Source: Chloroflexota bacterium (GTDB taxonomy: Bacteria > Chloroflexota > UBA6077 > JACCZL01). Taken from it: 48,297 nucleotides of DNA. Where the stretch lies: positions 1 to 48,297 of the forward strand of contig JADLFM010000246.1 in NCBI GenBank assembly GCA_020845495.1. Direction: 5' to 3'. A model generated the notes under the pieces. That model was not told the origin of the DNA. It made no database searches and saw only the letters and a list, made by a program, of their open reading frames with translations. A program made the position numbers and the translations under genes. Shown here in pieces: positions 1 through 8,626 of this stretch; the stretch's first letter is position 1, and every line of letters starts with the position of its first letter.

Positions 1-1
1 C

Positions 2-1495
2 GCCGAGATCTGTGCTCGCCTCGACGGCCTGCCCCTCGCCATCGAGCTGGCGGCGGCGCGCATCCGCCTGCTCCCGCCCGAGGCCCTCCTGGCCCGCCTG
101 GGTCACAGCCTCGACTTTCTCGGCGGCGGCCGTCGGGACTTGCCACTGCGGCAACAGACGCTCCGAAGCGCAATCGCCTGGAGCTACGACCTGCTCCATG
201 CACCCGAGCAGCGCCTCTTCCGTCGGCTTGGTGCATTCGTCGGCGGATTCACGCTGGATGCGGCCGAGGCCGTCTGCAACGCGGAGGGCGACCTCGGCAG
301 CGACATCCTGGATGGCGTCGGGCTGCTCGTGGAGAGCAGCCTCGTCCGATCCAGCGGAATGTCCGACGGCGAGCCGCGCTTCACGATGCTGGAGACCGTT
401 CGCGAGTACGCGGTAGAGCGGCTAGAAGCCGGCGGCGAGGCGAACACGGCCCGCCGCCAACATCATGACTACTACCTGGCGCTTGCCGAGCGCATCGCGG
501 CCGAGTTACGCGGGCCGCGAGATGCCGAGTTGTTCGACCAGTTGGAGGTCGAGCACGGCAACCTCCGGGCGGCCCTGGACTGGAGCGAGACTGACGCCGA
601 CGAGTTCGAGTCCGTCGCCCGGATCGTTGAAGCCCTGGCCTGGTTCTGGGTGTTGCGCAGCCACGAACGGGAAGGACACGCACGAGTAGCACGTCTCGTG
701 GAGACCGGTGCCGGGAGTGCCGGTGCGCGGGCAAAGCTGTACCGCGTGGCCGCGTACCTGGCGTATTTCCGGGGTGCCCACGCCGACACGCTGCGCCTGA
801 TCGAGCAGAGCGAGGCGCTCCGGCCTGCTCAGGGCGACCAGACCGGCCTCGCGACCTCCCTCCTGTACCGAGGGCTCGCCATCTGGGCGGGCGGTGATGT
901 CGCGCAAGCCGAGGCCCTGCTCGAGGAGAGCGCCGACCTGATCCGCCGTGTCGGGGCCACCGCGGCCTATGGCACGGTGCTCAGCACCTACGCCGAGGCA
1001 CCCTTCGCCAACCTGGTCCGCCTCGCCGAGCAGCGGGGGGATCCGAGCCGAGCCAGGCAGGTCTCCGACGAGGCGATGGCCTTCAGCCGCGCGCGAGGCG
1101 ATGAGCACGGCGTCGCCAACGTGGTGCGCGTCCTGGCAATAATCGCGTACAGACAGGGCAACGTGGACGAGGCGATGCGCCTGCTCGCGGAATCGCTGCG
1201 CCTGTTCCGAGACCTCGCAGACACCCCTTGTAGCTGGAACCAGTTGATCCTCGTGGCCTACGTGGCGACGCTGCGAGGTGACAACAGACGTGCGGCATGC
1301 CTGCTCGGAGCAGTCGAGGTCCAGCAGGGCGGCTCCGGGCTCGTTCCGCTCGCCACCGCACTGGCCGTGCATGGCGACGCCATCGCGGCATCTCGCGCCG
1401 CCCTGGACGACGGGGCGTTCGCAGCGGCCTGGCAGGAAGGTAGGACCATGACCCTGGACCAGGCCATCGCCTACGCCCTCGAAGGCGGCGCATGA
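2..1495 (+). CDS. NB-ARC/TPR-type transcriptional regulator, 5' end outside window
   Basis: The reading frame is open from base 2, so this is the C-terminal 497 residues of a longer protein; an internal ATG near 140 is not the start. Residues from the left edge carry the LDGLPLAIELAAAR motif and the AIAWSYDLL segment typical of the ATPase and winged-helix part of AfsR/MalT-like STAND regulators. A long alanine- and leucine-rich helical-repeat (TPR-like) region follows, to about base 1400. The end reads EGRTMTLDQAIAYAL, the point where many relatives continue into a LuxR domain, but this protein stops there and has no C-terminal DNA-binding domain. If it binds DNA, the domain must lie in the missing N-terminus. 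It is a paralogue of the next gene, 79 bp downstream on the same strand. Confidence 0.85.
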   Translation, partial: AEICARLDGLPLAIELAAARIRLLPPEALLARLGHSLDFLGGGRRDLPLRQQTLRSAIAWSYDLLHAPEQRLFRRLGAFVGGFTLDAAEAVCNAEGDLGSDILDGVGLLVESSLVRSSGMSDGEPRFTMLETVREYAVERLEAGGEANTARRQHHDYYLALAERIAAELRGPRDAELFDQLEVEHGNLRAALDWSETDADEFESVARIVEALAWFWVLRSHEREGHARVARLVETGAGSAGARAKLYRVAAYLAYFRGAHADTLRLIEQSEALRPAQGDQTGLATSLLYRGLAIWAGGDVAQAEALLEESADLIRRVGATAAYGTVLSTYAEAPFANLVRLAEQRGDPSRARQVSDEAMAFSRARGDEHGVANVVRVLAIIAYRQGNVDEAMRLLAESLRLFRDLADTPCSWNQLILVAYVATLRGDNRRAACLLGAVEVQQGGSGLVPLATALAVHGDAIAASRAALDDGAFAAAWQEGRTMTLDQAIAYALEGGA

Positions 1496-1574
1496 GCGCG
1501 GACGGTCGGGCGGACGTACTCGTTCTCGGGAACGGGATCCGTCCATGCCCTCGGGTTGTTGTCGATGTTGCCCG

Positions 1575-4208
1575 ATGACTGAATCGAGGCGCAGGCTTCC
1601 GTCGCAGCCGACGCCACTCGTCGGGCGGCAGTCCGAGGTCGAGGACGTCTGCGCGCTGCTCGCTCGCGACGACATCCGCCTGGTGACCCTCACCGGTCCG
1701 GGCGGCGTCGGGAAGACGCGGGTCGGCGTCGAGGCCGCCGCGCGACGGGCGGATCACCTCGGCGATGGCGTGGCGTTCGTGGACACCGCCCTCATCGACG
1801 ACCCGGCCCTGTTCATGCCGACCCTGGCCGGTGCTCTCGGCGTCTGCGACACGGGGCGGCGGCCACTCGTTGAGGTGTTGGTCGACTACTTGCACGAGCA
1901 GCATCTCCTGTTGCTGCTCGACAGCTTCGAGCGGGTCTTGCCGGCGGCCACGACCGTCGCCGACCTGCTCGCTGCCTGCCCGCATGTCAGGATCCTCGTG
2001 ACCAGCCGGGCGCCGCTCCGGATCCGCGGCGAGCACGAGTACGCGGTGCCGCCCCTGGCGCTGCCGGAGTCCGGCCCGCCGGTCACGGTCGAGGAGCTGT
2101 CGGCAATCCCGTCGGTGTCGCTCTTCGTCCAGCGGGCCACCGACGTCCGCGCCGATTTCGCGCTGACCGATGCGAACGCGTCGGCGGTCGCGGCGATCTG
2201 TCGCCGCCTCGACGGGCTGCCGCTGGCGATCGAACTGGCGGCGGCGCGCGTGAAGTTGCTCCCCCCGCAGGCCATGCTCCGGCGGCTCGACCGGAGCCTC
2301 GCGTTCCTGGCCGGCGGGGCGCGGGACTCGCCCATACGGCACCGGACGCTCCGCGCCACCATCGCCTGGAGCTACGACCTGCTCGGCGATGACGAACGGC
2401 GGCTGTTCCGGCGGCTCTCGGTGTTCGTCGGCGGCTGCACGCTGGAGGCCGCCCAGGCCGTCGGCGTAGGCGCCGACGCGTACGTGGACCAACCGGCGCC
2501 GGCGGTGTCTCCCGGGTGCCTCGAACAGATCGCGTCGCTGGTTGACTTCAGCCTGCTGCGTCAGGTCGATGGTCCCGGCGGCGAGCCGCGCTACACCATG
2601 CTCGACACGGTCCGCGAGCACGGCCTCGAGCAGCTCGCGCTTGCGGGCGAGGAAGCCTCGGCCCGACGCGACCACCTGGCCTGGTGCGCCGCCTTCGTCG
2701 AGGACGCGGAGGCCCGGGTGCGGGGGCCCTCGGGTCCGGAGTGGCTGGACCGGCTGACCGCCGAGCTCGACAATGTCCGGGCGGCCCTCGGGTGGAGCCT
2801 GGCAGACTCGGAGGGGGCCGGCACCCACGTCGGCCTTCGGCTGGCGGGGGCATTCTTCGCCTTCTGGTATTTCCGCGACCACCTCGACGAGGGCCGGCGC
2901 TGGCTGGAACGCGTCCTCGCGGCTGATGGCGACGGGATGCTGACGGACGACTTCGTGGACGGGGAAGCCGGCGGTTCCGGTGCCGGCACCGCCGCGAGCC
3001 CGGCTCTGGCGGATCATGAAGGCTGGTGGTTCGCCATCGATCCTCGGGTAAAGGCGCTGATCTGCCTCTGCAACCTCTGCCAGAAGCTCGGGCGGCTGTG
3101 GGACGCGGAGTCGGCGATCGTGGAGGCGATTGCACGCGCGCATCGTATCCGCGACGAGCTCGGCAAGGCCCGTGCGACGGTCTGGCTTGCGATCGTCGCG
3201 CGCTCCTCGGGCGACTACGGGCGCGCAGTGTCCCTCTTCGAAGACGGCCTCGCGACGTTCCGTCGCCTGGACCACGCCTACGGCGTCTGGTGGGCCCTCG
3301 ATCAGCTTGGCGAGACCGTCATGCGCACGGGGGAATACGCACGTGCGCGGCAGCTTCTCGAAGAGTGTGTCGCCGTGGCCGAGTCGATCGGCTCCCTCTG
3401 GGGCGTCGCGGATTCGCGCAACCGTCTGGGCATGGTCATCTTCCGCCAGGGCGACCTCGACCGCGCGACGACGCTCCTCGAAGAGAGCCTGGCCGCGTAC
3501 GCCGAGCTGCGGGCGCACGGCCACCACACCTGCCTGCTGGACCTCGGGTCGGTCGCCCTGGCGCGAAACGACGCAGGCCGTGCGGCCGAATACTTCTCGC
3601 GAAGCCTGACTCGCTGCCACGAGATCGGCGATCGGTACAACATCGCCCGGAGCTTCGAGGGACTGGCCCAGGTCGCCTCCGCGCCCGATCTTGCGGGCCA
3701 AGTTCGCCGGCCGCACGAGGCGGCCCGACTCCTCGGGGCGGCGGCGGCCCTGCGCGCGGAGATCAACTTCGCGGTCGCTCCCGTCGAACGCCCGGCAGTC
3801 GACGAGGCCGAGGCAAAGGTGCGCGCCGTGCTTGGTGACGCGGCCTACGACGCGTGCTGGTCCGAAGGACGCGGCCGCTCGCTCGATCAGGCCGTCCAGC
3901 ATACCACGGCGCTGGCGGCCCAGGTGCAGGCGTCGGCCGCCGTGTCGGCGCCGAGTCATGCACTGGCTCTGGCACCGGTTGCGGCGTCTGCCTCCGCCGA
4001 CTCCCCGCTCTCGGCCCGGGAGCGGGAGGTGGCCGACCTGCTGGCGCACGGGTTGAGCAACCGAGAGATCGCTGCTCGTCTCGTCATCAGCGAGCGCACC
4101 GTCCATGCCCACGTCGCCAGCATCCTGTCCAAGCTCGGATTCAGGAGCCGCTCCCAGGTCGCCGCCTGGGTCGTTCGTCAGGGCCTCGGGGCGGCCGGTA
4201 ATGGGTGA
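1575..4208 (+). CDS. LuxR-family regulator with STAND ATPase and TPR region
   Basis: This 877-residue protein belongs to the large ATP-dependent LuxR regulators, which switch on nucleotide and ligand binding. The P-loop GPGGVGKT is at residues 41-48. A hydrophobic strand with an aspartate (LLLLLDSFERV, about 105-118) fits Walker B, and the LDGLPLAIELAAARV motif follows. The middle is TPR-like. The last 66 residues are a GerE/LuxR helix-turn-helix beginning LSAREREVADLLAHG and including NREIAARLVISERTVHAHV. An upstream ATG at 1545 would add ten Cys-rich residues; ATG 1575 is preferred because homology begins right after it. The ligand is unknown. The neighbouring paralogue lacks the HTH. Confidence 0.88.
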   Translation: MTESRRRLPSQPTPLVGRQSEVEDVCALLARDDIRLVTLTGPGGVGKTRVGVEAAARRADHLGDGVAFVDTALIDDPALFMPTLAGALGVCDTGRRPLVEVLVDYLHEQHLLLLLDSFERVLPAATTVADLLAACPHVRILVTSRAPLRIRGEHEYAVPPLALPESGPPVTVEELSAIPSVSLFVQRATDVRADFALTDANASAVAAICRRLDGLPLAIELAAARVKLLPPQAMLRRLDRSLAFLAGGARDSPIRHRTLRATIAWSYDLLGDDERRLFRRLSVFVGGCTLEAAQAVGVGADAYVDQPAPAVSPGCLEQIASLVDFSLLRQVDGPGGEPRYTMLDTVREHGLEQLALAGEEASARRDHLAWCAAFVEDAEARVRGPSGPEWLDRLTAELDNVRAALGWSLADSEGAGTHVGLRLAGAFFAFWYFRDHLDEGRRWLERVLAADGDGMLTDDFVDGEAGGSGAGTAASPALADHEGWWFAIDPRVKALICLCNLCQKLGRLWDAESAIVEAIARAHRIRDELGKARATVWLAIVARSSGDYGRAVSLFEDGLATFRRLDHAYGVWWALDQLGETVMRTGEYARARQLLEECVAVAESIGSLWGVADSRNRLGMVIFRQGDLDRATTLLEESLAAYAELRAHGHHTCLLDLGSVALARNDAGRAAEYFSRSLTRCHEIGDRYNIARSFEGLAQVASAPDLAGQVRRPHEAARLLGAAAALRAEINFAVAPVERPAVDEAEAKVRAVLGDAAYDACWSEGRGRSLDQAVQHTTALAAQVQASAAVSAPSHALALAPVAASASADSPLSAREREVADLLAHGLSNREIAARLVISERTVHAHVASILSKLGFRSRSQVAAWVVRQGLGAAGNG

Positions 4209-4209
4209 C

Positions 4210-4226
4210 GCTGACCGAGCGTCAGC
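4210..4226 (+). terminator. hairpin just after the LuxR-type gene
   Basis: A perfect 6-bp stem (GCTGAC/GTCAGC) with a 5-nt loop begins 2 bases after the stop codon. There is no T tract, so it is only a plausible terminator or mRNA 3' end. The rest of 4227-4450 shows nothing recognisable. Confidence 0.4.
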
Positions 4227-4450
4227 CGGTCGGCGACACGCCGGCCCAGGCTCGCCCCGCCTCGTTGGCGCGACGGGGTAGGTATTTCTGCTGATCCGTC
4301 CCGTCCGAAACCCGGCGAGCGAATAGGCAGTCACGGTAGACCGGCTTGCCGATGTGCACCGAACCAGCGTGCCCATAGGCTGGTCTTGGGCGCCATCCTC
4401 AAGAGGGGCCGCGCTCACAGTCCGAGCCCGAATGGAAGCTGGTGGATCCT

Positions 4451-4807
4451 ATGCACGTCGTCAAAGCTAGCGAGTTCCTCTCGATAACGAGTCCACGCGC
4501 ACCCGGCGTCCCGCTCGCCGAGCGATGGGGCGCCATCGTCGATGGCCACCGCCTCCCAGCGGCGCCGGTTCGTCGCCTCGCCGTGGAGGCCCTCGCCCCG
4601 GCGGTCGCGGGCGTCATCATGTCGCTGATGGTCCTGGTCGGGGGACTATTGGTCATGCGAAGCACCGCCCACGTCGTCATCCCGCCGTCGCCCTCCACCG
4701 TCGATCCGGTGACCGGGGTCGATCCGCGAGACGGGGTGGTCGCGAACGGCTGGGTGACCCCTTGGATGGAGCGCGCGAACGCACCTGATCCGTCGGTCAC
4801 ACCGTAG
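4451..4807 (+). CDS. small hypothetical membrane protein
   Basis: I do not recognise this 118-residue frame. It has a hydrophilic N-terminal half and one convincing hydrophobic stretch (AVAGVIMSLMVLVGG, about residues 55-70), then a Pro/Val-rich tail. That would fit a single-pass membrane protein with an outside C-terminus. The ATG at 4451 follows only a weak ribosome binding site, and a GTG at 4442 is also possible. An antisense frame covers almost the same span, so coding status is uncertain; the membrane segment and lack of another gene in the gap are the only support. Confidence 0.35.
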   Translation: MHVVKASEFLSITSPRAPGVPLAERWGAIVDGHRLPAAPVRRLAVEALAPAVAGVIMSLMVLVGGLLVMRSTAHVVIPPSPSTVDPVTGVDPRDGVVANGWVTPWMERANAPDPSVTP

Positions 4808-4839
4808 GATCACGATAGAGTCCCAACCGACGCCCAGAT

Positions 4840-5003
4840 GGACCCTACCTAAGGAATTGTCTGGTAGGGCCCGGCGTCCTCCTGACACCAGACCAGGATA
4901 CCGGCCGCCTCAACTTCGCCGGTGCGTCAGGTCGATGGCCCCTTTGATAGCAGCAGCCGCCGAAGTGGGGCACCAACCGGTGCTCCGGCCGGGTCCGCCC
5001 GGG
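4840..5003. other. intergenic stretch with stem-loops upstream of the IS110 fragment
   Basis: No gene is visible between 4808 and 5165. The stretch holds a near-perfect 10-bp stem (4840-4849 with 4863-4872, one mismatch, 13-nt loop), then two adjacent perfect stems: GCACC-N4-GGTGC at 4970-4983 and CCGGG-N4-CCCGG at 4989-5002. IS110 elements are known to encode a structured bridge RNA in the left end upstream of the transposase, so these could be remains of it. They could equally be chance structure in GC-rich DNA. Confidence 0.3.
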
Positions 5004-5165
5004 TGACGGCTTCCTCCCCTGGCCCCACGAGAGCTCCAAAATGACGGCCGCCCCGGGCGCGACTGCCGACGGTCGCCGACCTGTGAGCACGACGCGCCGC
5101 GAGCGCCGGTACATCAGGCTGGTCGCTCCCCTCGGTGCCCGAACATCGCGCAGGAGGTGGCCGCC

Positions 5166-5723
5166 ATGGTGTTGGTCGGCGTCGACTGGGCCGAGGCTTT
5201 GCACGCCGCGTGTCTGATGCAGCCCGCCGGGGCGGTAGACCAACGGCTGACGATCCCCCACTCGGCAGCCGGGCTGGCGCGGCTGCGCGAGGCGATCACC
5301 ACGGTCGAGCCGGAGCCGGCTGGGGTGCCGATCGCGGTCGAGCGCCCAGATGGGCTCGTGGACGCCGGCTACGCGGTGCATGCCCTCAACCCGAAGGAGG
5401 TCGACCGGTACCGGGAGCGGACCCGCGTCGCCGGCAGGAAGACCGATCCGGCCGATGCCGAACTGCTGGCGCGGGCCCTGGTGACCGACCGCGATCGGCA
5501 TCAGCCGCTGCGGCCCAGCAGCCTCCTGCCCAACAGCCTCCTGGTTGAAGAGATTCGGGTGCTGGCCCGCCTGGACGAGCGCGCCAGCCGCGACCAGCGT
5601 CGCCAGCTCAATCGCCTCCGGCATGACCTGCCGGCCGTGCTCCCGGCTGCGCTCGACGCATTCCAAGGCCTCACCGCCGTCTTTTCTCTTCTGTGTGCGG
5701 ATCGACCTGACAGCTTCTCCTGA
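5166..5723 (+). pseudogene. IS110-family transposase, N-terminal fragment
   Basis: The first 170 or so residues are the DEDD (RuvC-like) domain of an IS110 transposase: VGVDWAEALHAA holds the first Asp, IAVERPDG the Glu, and KTDPADAELLARAL the last two Asp residues. The sequence then runs through RLRHDLPAVLPAALDAF and loses similarity near 5690. The C-terminal Transposase_20 domain with its catalytic serine is absent, so the protein cannot be active. ATG 5166 follows the site AGGAGG by 8 bases; an in-frame GTG at 5157 is less likely. The element was probably cut when or after it landed beside the chromate genes. Confidence 0.8.
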
Positions 5724-5764
5724 AAGGATGCGTCGCATTCGATGGAAGGGCACTGCTGGCGGGG

Positions 5765-6301
5765 CTAGGGCAAGCGCAACGGCAGACTCAGGATCATGCC
5801 GATCGCAGCTCCAGCCAGGAGCACGAACACAGGGTGTATGCGCCGGGTGGTCGCCACCGCCGCCGCGCCCGCGATGACGATGGTCGGCCACCCGATGAAG
5901 CTCGCCCGTCCAACGTCGAAGGCACTCACCACCAGCAACGCGACCACGGTCGGCGCAGCGCCGCGGCCGAACGCACGAACCCACGGTCGCTGTGTTGCGG
6001 TCCGCAGCAACCGCGCCGATCCGGCTGCCAGGAACCACGGGATGAGAAACACTCCGCAGGCAGCGACGAGCCCCCCGGCGACGCCAGCGACCTGATAGCC
6101 TACGAATGGCGCGAGGATCAGGACCGGGCCCGGAGTCATGAAGGCGAAGGCGATCGCCGTCGAAAGGTCGGCCGGGGCCAGCCAGCCGGTGTCGGCGACA
6201 ACAATCCGCTCTACGAGGGAGAGTGCTGCCTGGCCACCACCAAAGGCCAGGGCGCCAATCAAGAGCCAGCGCCAGAACAGCTCGAACAGTATCTCGCTCA
6301 T
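5765..6301 (-). CDS. chrA: chromate transporter ChrA, C-terminal half protein (CHR domain)
   Basis: This 178-residue hydrophobic protein is a short CHR-family subunit. It starts SEILFELFWRWLLIGALAFGGG and carries the family pattern with several membrane helices, including the PGPVLILAPFVGYQ segment. Short-chain CHR proteins work as pairs that together make the antiparallel fold of full-length ChrA and export chromate across the inner membrane. Its ATG overlaps the stop of the upstream half by 4 bases (6298-6301), so the two are translationally coupled. An IS110 fragment lies immediately beyond its 3' end. Confidence 0.88.
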   Translation of the reverse strand: MSEILFELFWRWLLIGALAFGGGQAALSLVERIVVADTGWLAPADLSTAIAFAFMTPGPVLILAPFVGYQVAGVAGGLVAACGVFLIPWFLAAGSARLLRTATQRPWVRAFGRGAAPTVVALLVVSAFDVGRASFIGWPTIVIAGAAAVATTRRIHPVFVLLAGAAIGMILSLPLRLP

Positions 6302-6891
6302 GGTCGTGCATCCTGCCGGGTGGAACCCGTCTCCTCAGAAGTCGTGTACGCCACGATCCCGATGAGCCCGGCCGCGACCACCAGCAGCGCGGCGCTGATC
6401 CCAAACACCCCACCCGTGATGACAGCTGCCAGGGCCAGGACGATACTGAGCGGTTGCCGGGGAGTGATCGAGCGCTTGCCCAGGCGCCAGGCCGTCGCCA
6501 GCAGGAGACCGACCGCCGCAGCGGTCAGACCGTCGGCCGCCGGTCGAAGCAGCGGCAATCCGCCCACCGCGAGGTAGCCTGCCGCCAGCGCCATCATCGC
6601 CACCGTGGACGGCAACAGGTAGGCGACTGTCGCCACCGCCGAGCCGGTCCAGCCACCAAGCTGGTAGGCCAGGTACGCCACGATCTGCACGACGGTAGAG
6701 CCTGGGAGGGATTTCGTGTAGGTCAGGGCATCAGTCAAGTCTTGATGCGTCAGCACGCCGCGACGGTCGAGCAGCTCTCGCTCGATGATCACGAGCTCCG
6801 TCTCGCCAAAGGCCGTTGCACCGATCCGAAAGAACACCCACGCGAGCGTACCCATGGACAGTGAGGGTTGCATTTCGGTAGCTTTGGCCAT
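6298..6891 (-). CDS. chrA: chromate transporter ChrA, N-terminal half protein (CHR domain)
   Basis: This 197-residue membrane protein has the CHR N-terminal signature: FFRIGATAFGE, then DALTYTKSLPGSTVVQIVAYLAYQ. I place the start at 6891 because GGAGGGG lies 7 bases before that ATG on the minus strand; the open frame extends to 7131 but that part overlaps ChrB on the other strand. It pairs with the following half gene to form a split ChrA. It is transcribed divergently from chrB across a 78-bp gap, the usual arrangement for a ChrB-controlled chromate locus. Confidence 0.88.
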   Translation of the reverse strand: MAKATEMQPSLSMGTLAWVFFRIGATAFGETELVIIERELLDRRGVLTHQDLTDALTYTKSLPGSTVVQIVAYLAYQLGGWTGSAVATVAYLLPSTVAMMALAAGYLAVGGLPLLRPAADGLTAAAVGLLLATAWRLGKRSITPRQPLSIVLALAAVITGGVFGISAALLVVAAGLIGIVAYTTSEETGSTRQDARP

Positions 6892-6969
6892 CGCCGCCCC
6901 TCCACGATGAATGTCACTAACGTTACATAGAAGAGTTGTGACTTTCAAGCGATGCGGTAGGCTTCTGCC
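6892..6969. promoter_or_regulatory. divergent chrA/chrB control region
   Basis: This AT-richer 78-bp gap between the divergent chromate genes contains the palindrome TAACGTTA (6918-6925). On the minus strand TTGAAA is followed after 17 bases by TAACGT, a weak candidate promoter for chrA that would put the palindrome at the -10 region. ChrB proteins are known to act as chromate-responsive regulators, so the palindrome is a candidate ChrB operator. This is inferred from position only. Confidence 0.45.
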
Positions 6970-7539
6970 ATGAGTGACGAGCGCTACCCTCGACGCTGGC
7001 TGCTCCTGATTTATCGCGTCCCGCAAGACCCACCGGGCCGGCGCACCTACGTCTGGCGCCAGCTCAGGCAGCTTGGCGCCGTCTATCTTCAGCAGGCGGC
7101 AGCGATACTTCCCGAGCGGACCGAGCTGCACACCGCCCTTGATGCGCTGAGGGAGCGGATCCGCGAGTACGGCGGCGAGGTATCACTCCTGACGACCGCT
7201 TCCCCCGACGAGCGCTGGGAGGCCGACCTGTTGGAGCGGTTCAACCAGGCTCGTGATGCCGAGTACACCGAGGTCGTCGAGAACGTCGAGCGGTTCGAGG
7301 ACGAGATCAAGCGCGAGCGCCGCAAGGGGCGGTTCACCTTCGCTCAGCTCGAAGACATTGAAGGTGAGTGGGAGAAGCTTCAGCGCTGGCATGGACGCAT
7401 CCTCACGCGTGACTTCTTCGGCGCACCTGGCCGCGGAGGTGCTGACGAGGCGCTCACGCGCGGGCACGCTGAGTTGGAAGCGTTCACGGAGGACGTGAGC
7501 GCTCGTGAAGGCGCCGAGGCGAACGCCGACAGGACGTGA
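6970..7539 (+). CDS. chrB: chromate resistance regulator ChrB, N-terminal-domain type
   Basis: The 189-residue protein begins RRWLLLIYRVPQDPPGRRTYVWRQLRQLGAVYLQ when read through, the hallmark of the ChrB N-terminal domain. A charged helical region follows (FEDEIKRERRKGRFTFAQLEDIEGE, here split over about residues 105-130). It is shorter than ChrB proteins that carry the extra C-terminal domain of about 130 residues, so it is the single-domain form. ChrB senses chromate and controls chr transcription. It is divergent from the split chrA. The final 25 residues are charged and probably disordered. Confidence 0.85.
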   Translation: MSDERYPRRWLLLIYRVPQDPPGRRTYVWRQLRQLGAVYLQQAAAILPERTELHTALDALRERIREYGGEVSLLTTASPDERWEADLLERFNQARDAEYTEVVENVERFEDEIKRERRKGRFTFAQLEDIEGEWEKLQRWHGRILTRDFFGAPGRGGADEALTRGHAELEAFTEDVSAREGAEANADRT

Positions 7540-7800
7540 AATGGTGGTCCCTCTCCACGCTCGATCCGGCGAGACCTCTAGCACGACGGACCCAATCAGC
7601 AGTTGACGTCGGACGATGACGGTAGGCAGGCAGGCATGGCCCGGAAGTGCGGATCACCATGATCAACGTGGCGGACGCACGCCTCCGCTCAGGCCCTGGC
7701 ACTGCTCGTGCAGGCCGGCGTGCTGCTGCCTCAACCGCCCCGAGCCCTGTCAAGACTCCACGCAGCCGAGGCGGTTCAGCCGTCGCTACGGAAGGAAACG

Positions 7801-8523
7801 ATGGACGTCTCTTCGCACACCATCGCGACATCGTCCGAGGCAACCGAACGCCAGCGGCGGGTCTGGGACAAGCGCGCACCGACGTTCGACCGCTCGATGG
7901 GGCTGATGGAGAAGCTGCTGTTCGGCGATGGCCGGCTCTGGATCAGTTCCCGGGCATCAGGCGAGGTGCTTGAGGTCGCCGTCGGCACCGGTCGGAACTT
8001 CCGCTTCTACCCGGACGGCGTCCGCCTGACCGGCATCGAACTCAGTGCGGAGATGCTCGCCATCGCCCGGCGCCAGGCCGCCGACCTCGGGATCCCGGCT
8101 GAGCTACATCTAGTGCTGGTCCAAGGCGACTCGGAGGGAATCTCCTTCGCGTCATTCCCTAAATTGTCTCGTGGTCATGCACTAGGTGACGCCCAGGTGC
8201 TGGCATTTCCTGACGCGGCGTTCGACACCGTCGTCTGCACGTTCTCGCTGTGCGGTATCCCGGACGATCGTCGGGCAGTCGCCGAGATGAAGCGCGTGCT
8301 TCGGCCAGGAGGAAGGCTGCTCCTGATCGATCACGTCCCGTCCTCGACGTGGCTGTGGCGGGGCATCCAGTGGCTGCTCGAACAGGTGACCGTCCGCGTC
8401 GAAGGCGAGTACCTGCTGCGTCGACCTCTCGAGCTCGTGCGGGCGGAAGGATTCGAGATCGAGCACGCCGAGTGGCTCAAAGCCGGGATCGTCGAACGAA
8501 TCTCCGCGCGAAAGGTCCGGTAG
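7801..8523 (+). CDS. class I SAM-dependent methyltransferase with 24-residue insert
   Basis: This 240-residue UbiE/Methyltransf_11-type enzyme has motif I VLEVAVGTGRNF, the acidic loop GIELSAEML, FPDAAFDTVVCTFSLC and VLRPGGRLLLIDH. ATG 7801 follows GGAAGG; an upstream in-frame ATG at 7708 adds only non-homologous residues. The motif normally read as LHL-GDAQVL is split by 24 extra residues (bases 8113-8184) that look like a tiny in-frame mobile insert. The insert falls next to the SAM adenine-binding strand, so activity is uncertain. The substrate is unknown; relatives methylate quinones, phospholipids or small thiols. The 260 bp upstream (7540-7800) show no gene. Confidence 0.8.
   Translation: MDVSSHTIATSSEATERQRRVWDKRAPTFDRSMGLMEKLLFGDGRLWISSRASGEVLEVAVGTGRNFRFYPDGVRLTGIELSAEMLAIARRQAADLGIPAELHLVLVQGDSEGISFASFPKLSRGHALGDAQVLAFPDAAFDTVVCTFSLCGIPDDRRAVAEMKRVLRPGGRLLLIDHVPSSTWLWRGIQWLLEQVTVRVEGEYLLRRPLELVRAEGFEIEHAEWLKAGIVERISARKVR
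8113..8184. mobile_element. MITE-like 70-bp insert with TA duplication inside the methyltransferase gene
   Basis: The insert is bounded by CTAGTGC (8110-8116) and GCACTAG (8179-8185). Taking TA as the duplicated target, the element is 8113-8182, 70 bp, with imperfect ends (GTGCTGGTCC against GTGCATGACC, 7 of 10 matching). Removing 72 bp restores the reading LHLGDAQVL, the usual methyltransferase motif. It is less GC-rich than its surroundings and adds 24 codons without a stop. TA duplication is typical of IS630/Tc1-type transposition, so a non-autonomous derivative is the best guess. Confidence 0.55.
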
Positions 8524-8626
8524 TCGCGCGCAGCAGGACCGGCAGCGAGATCAGGAACGTGGCAATCTGCTCACCTGGACTGTCGTATTGTGCGGACTGC
8601 CGTTCGTCTTATGGCAGGAGGTACAC

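Noticed and set aside
1083..4418. Very long antisense open frame (1111 codons) opposite the LuxR-type gene
   Set aside because: It is the mirror of a well-supported gene in GC-rich DNA; its Arg/Pro/Gly-rich translation has no family pattern.
4845..6413. 522-codon minus-strand open frame across the IS110 fragment and chrA
   Set aside because: It is out of frame with both recognisable proteins and shows no motif of its own.
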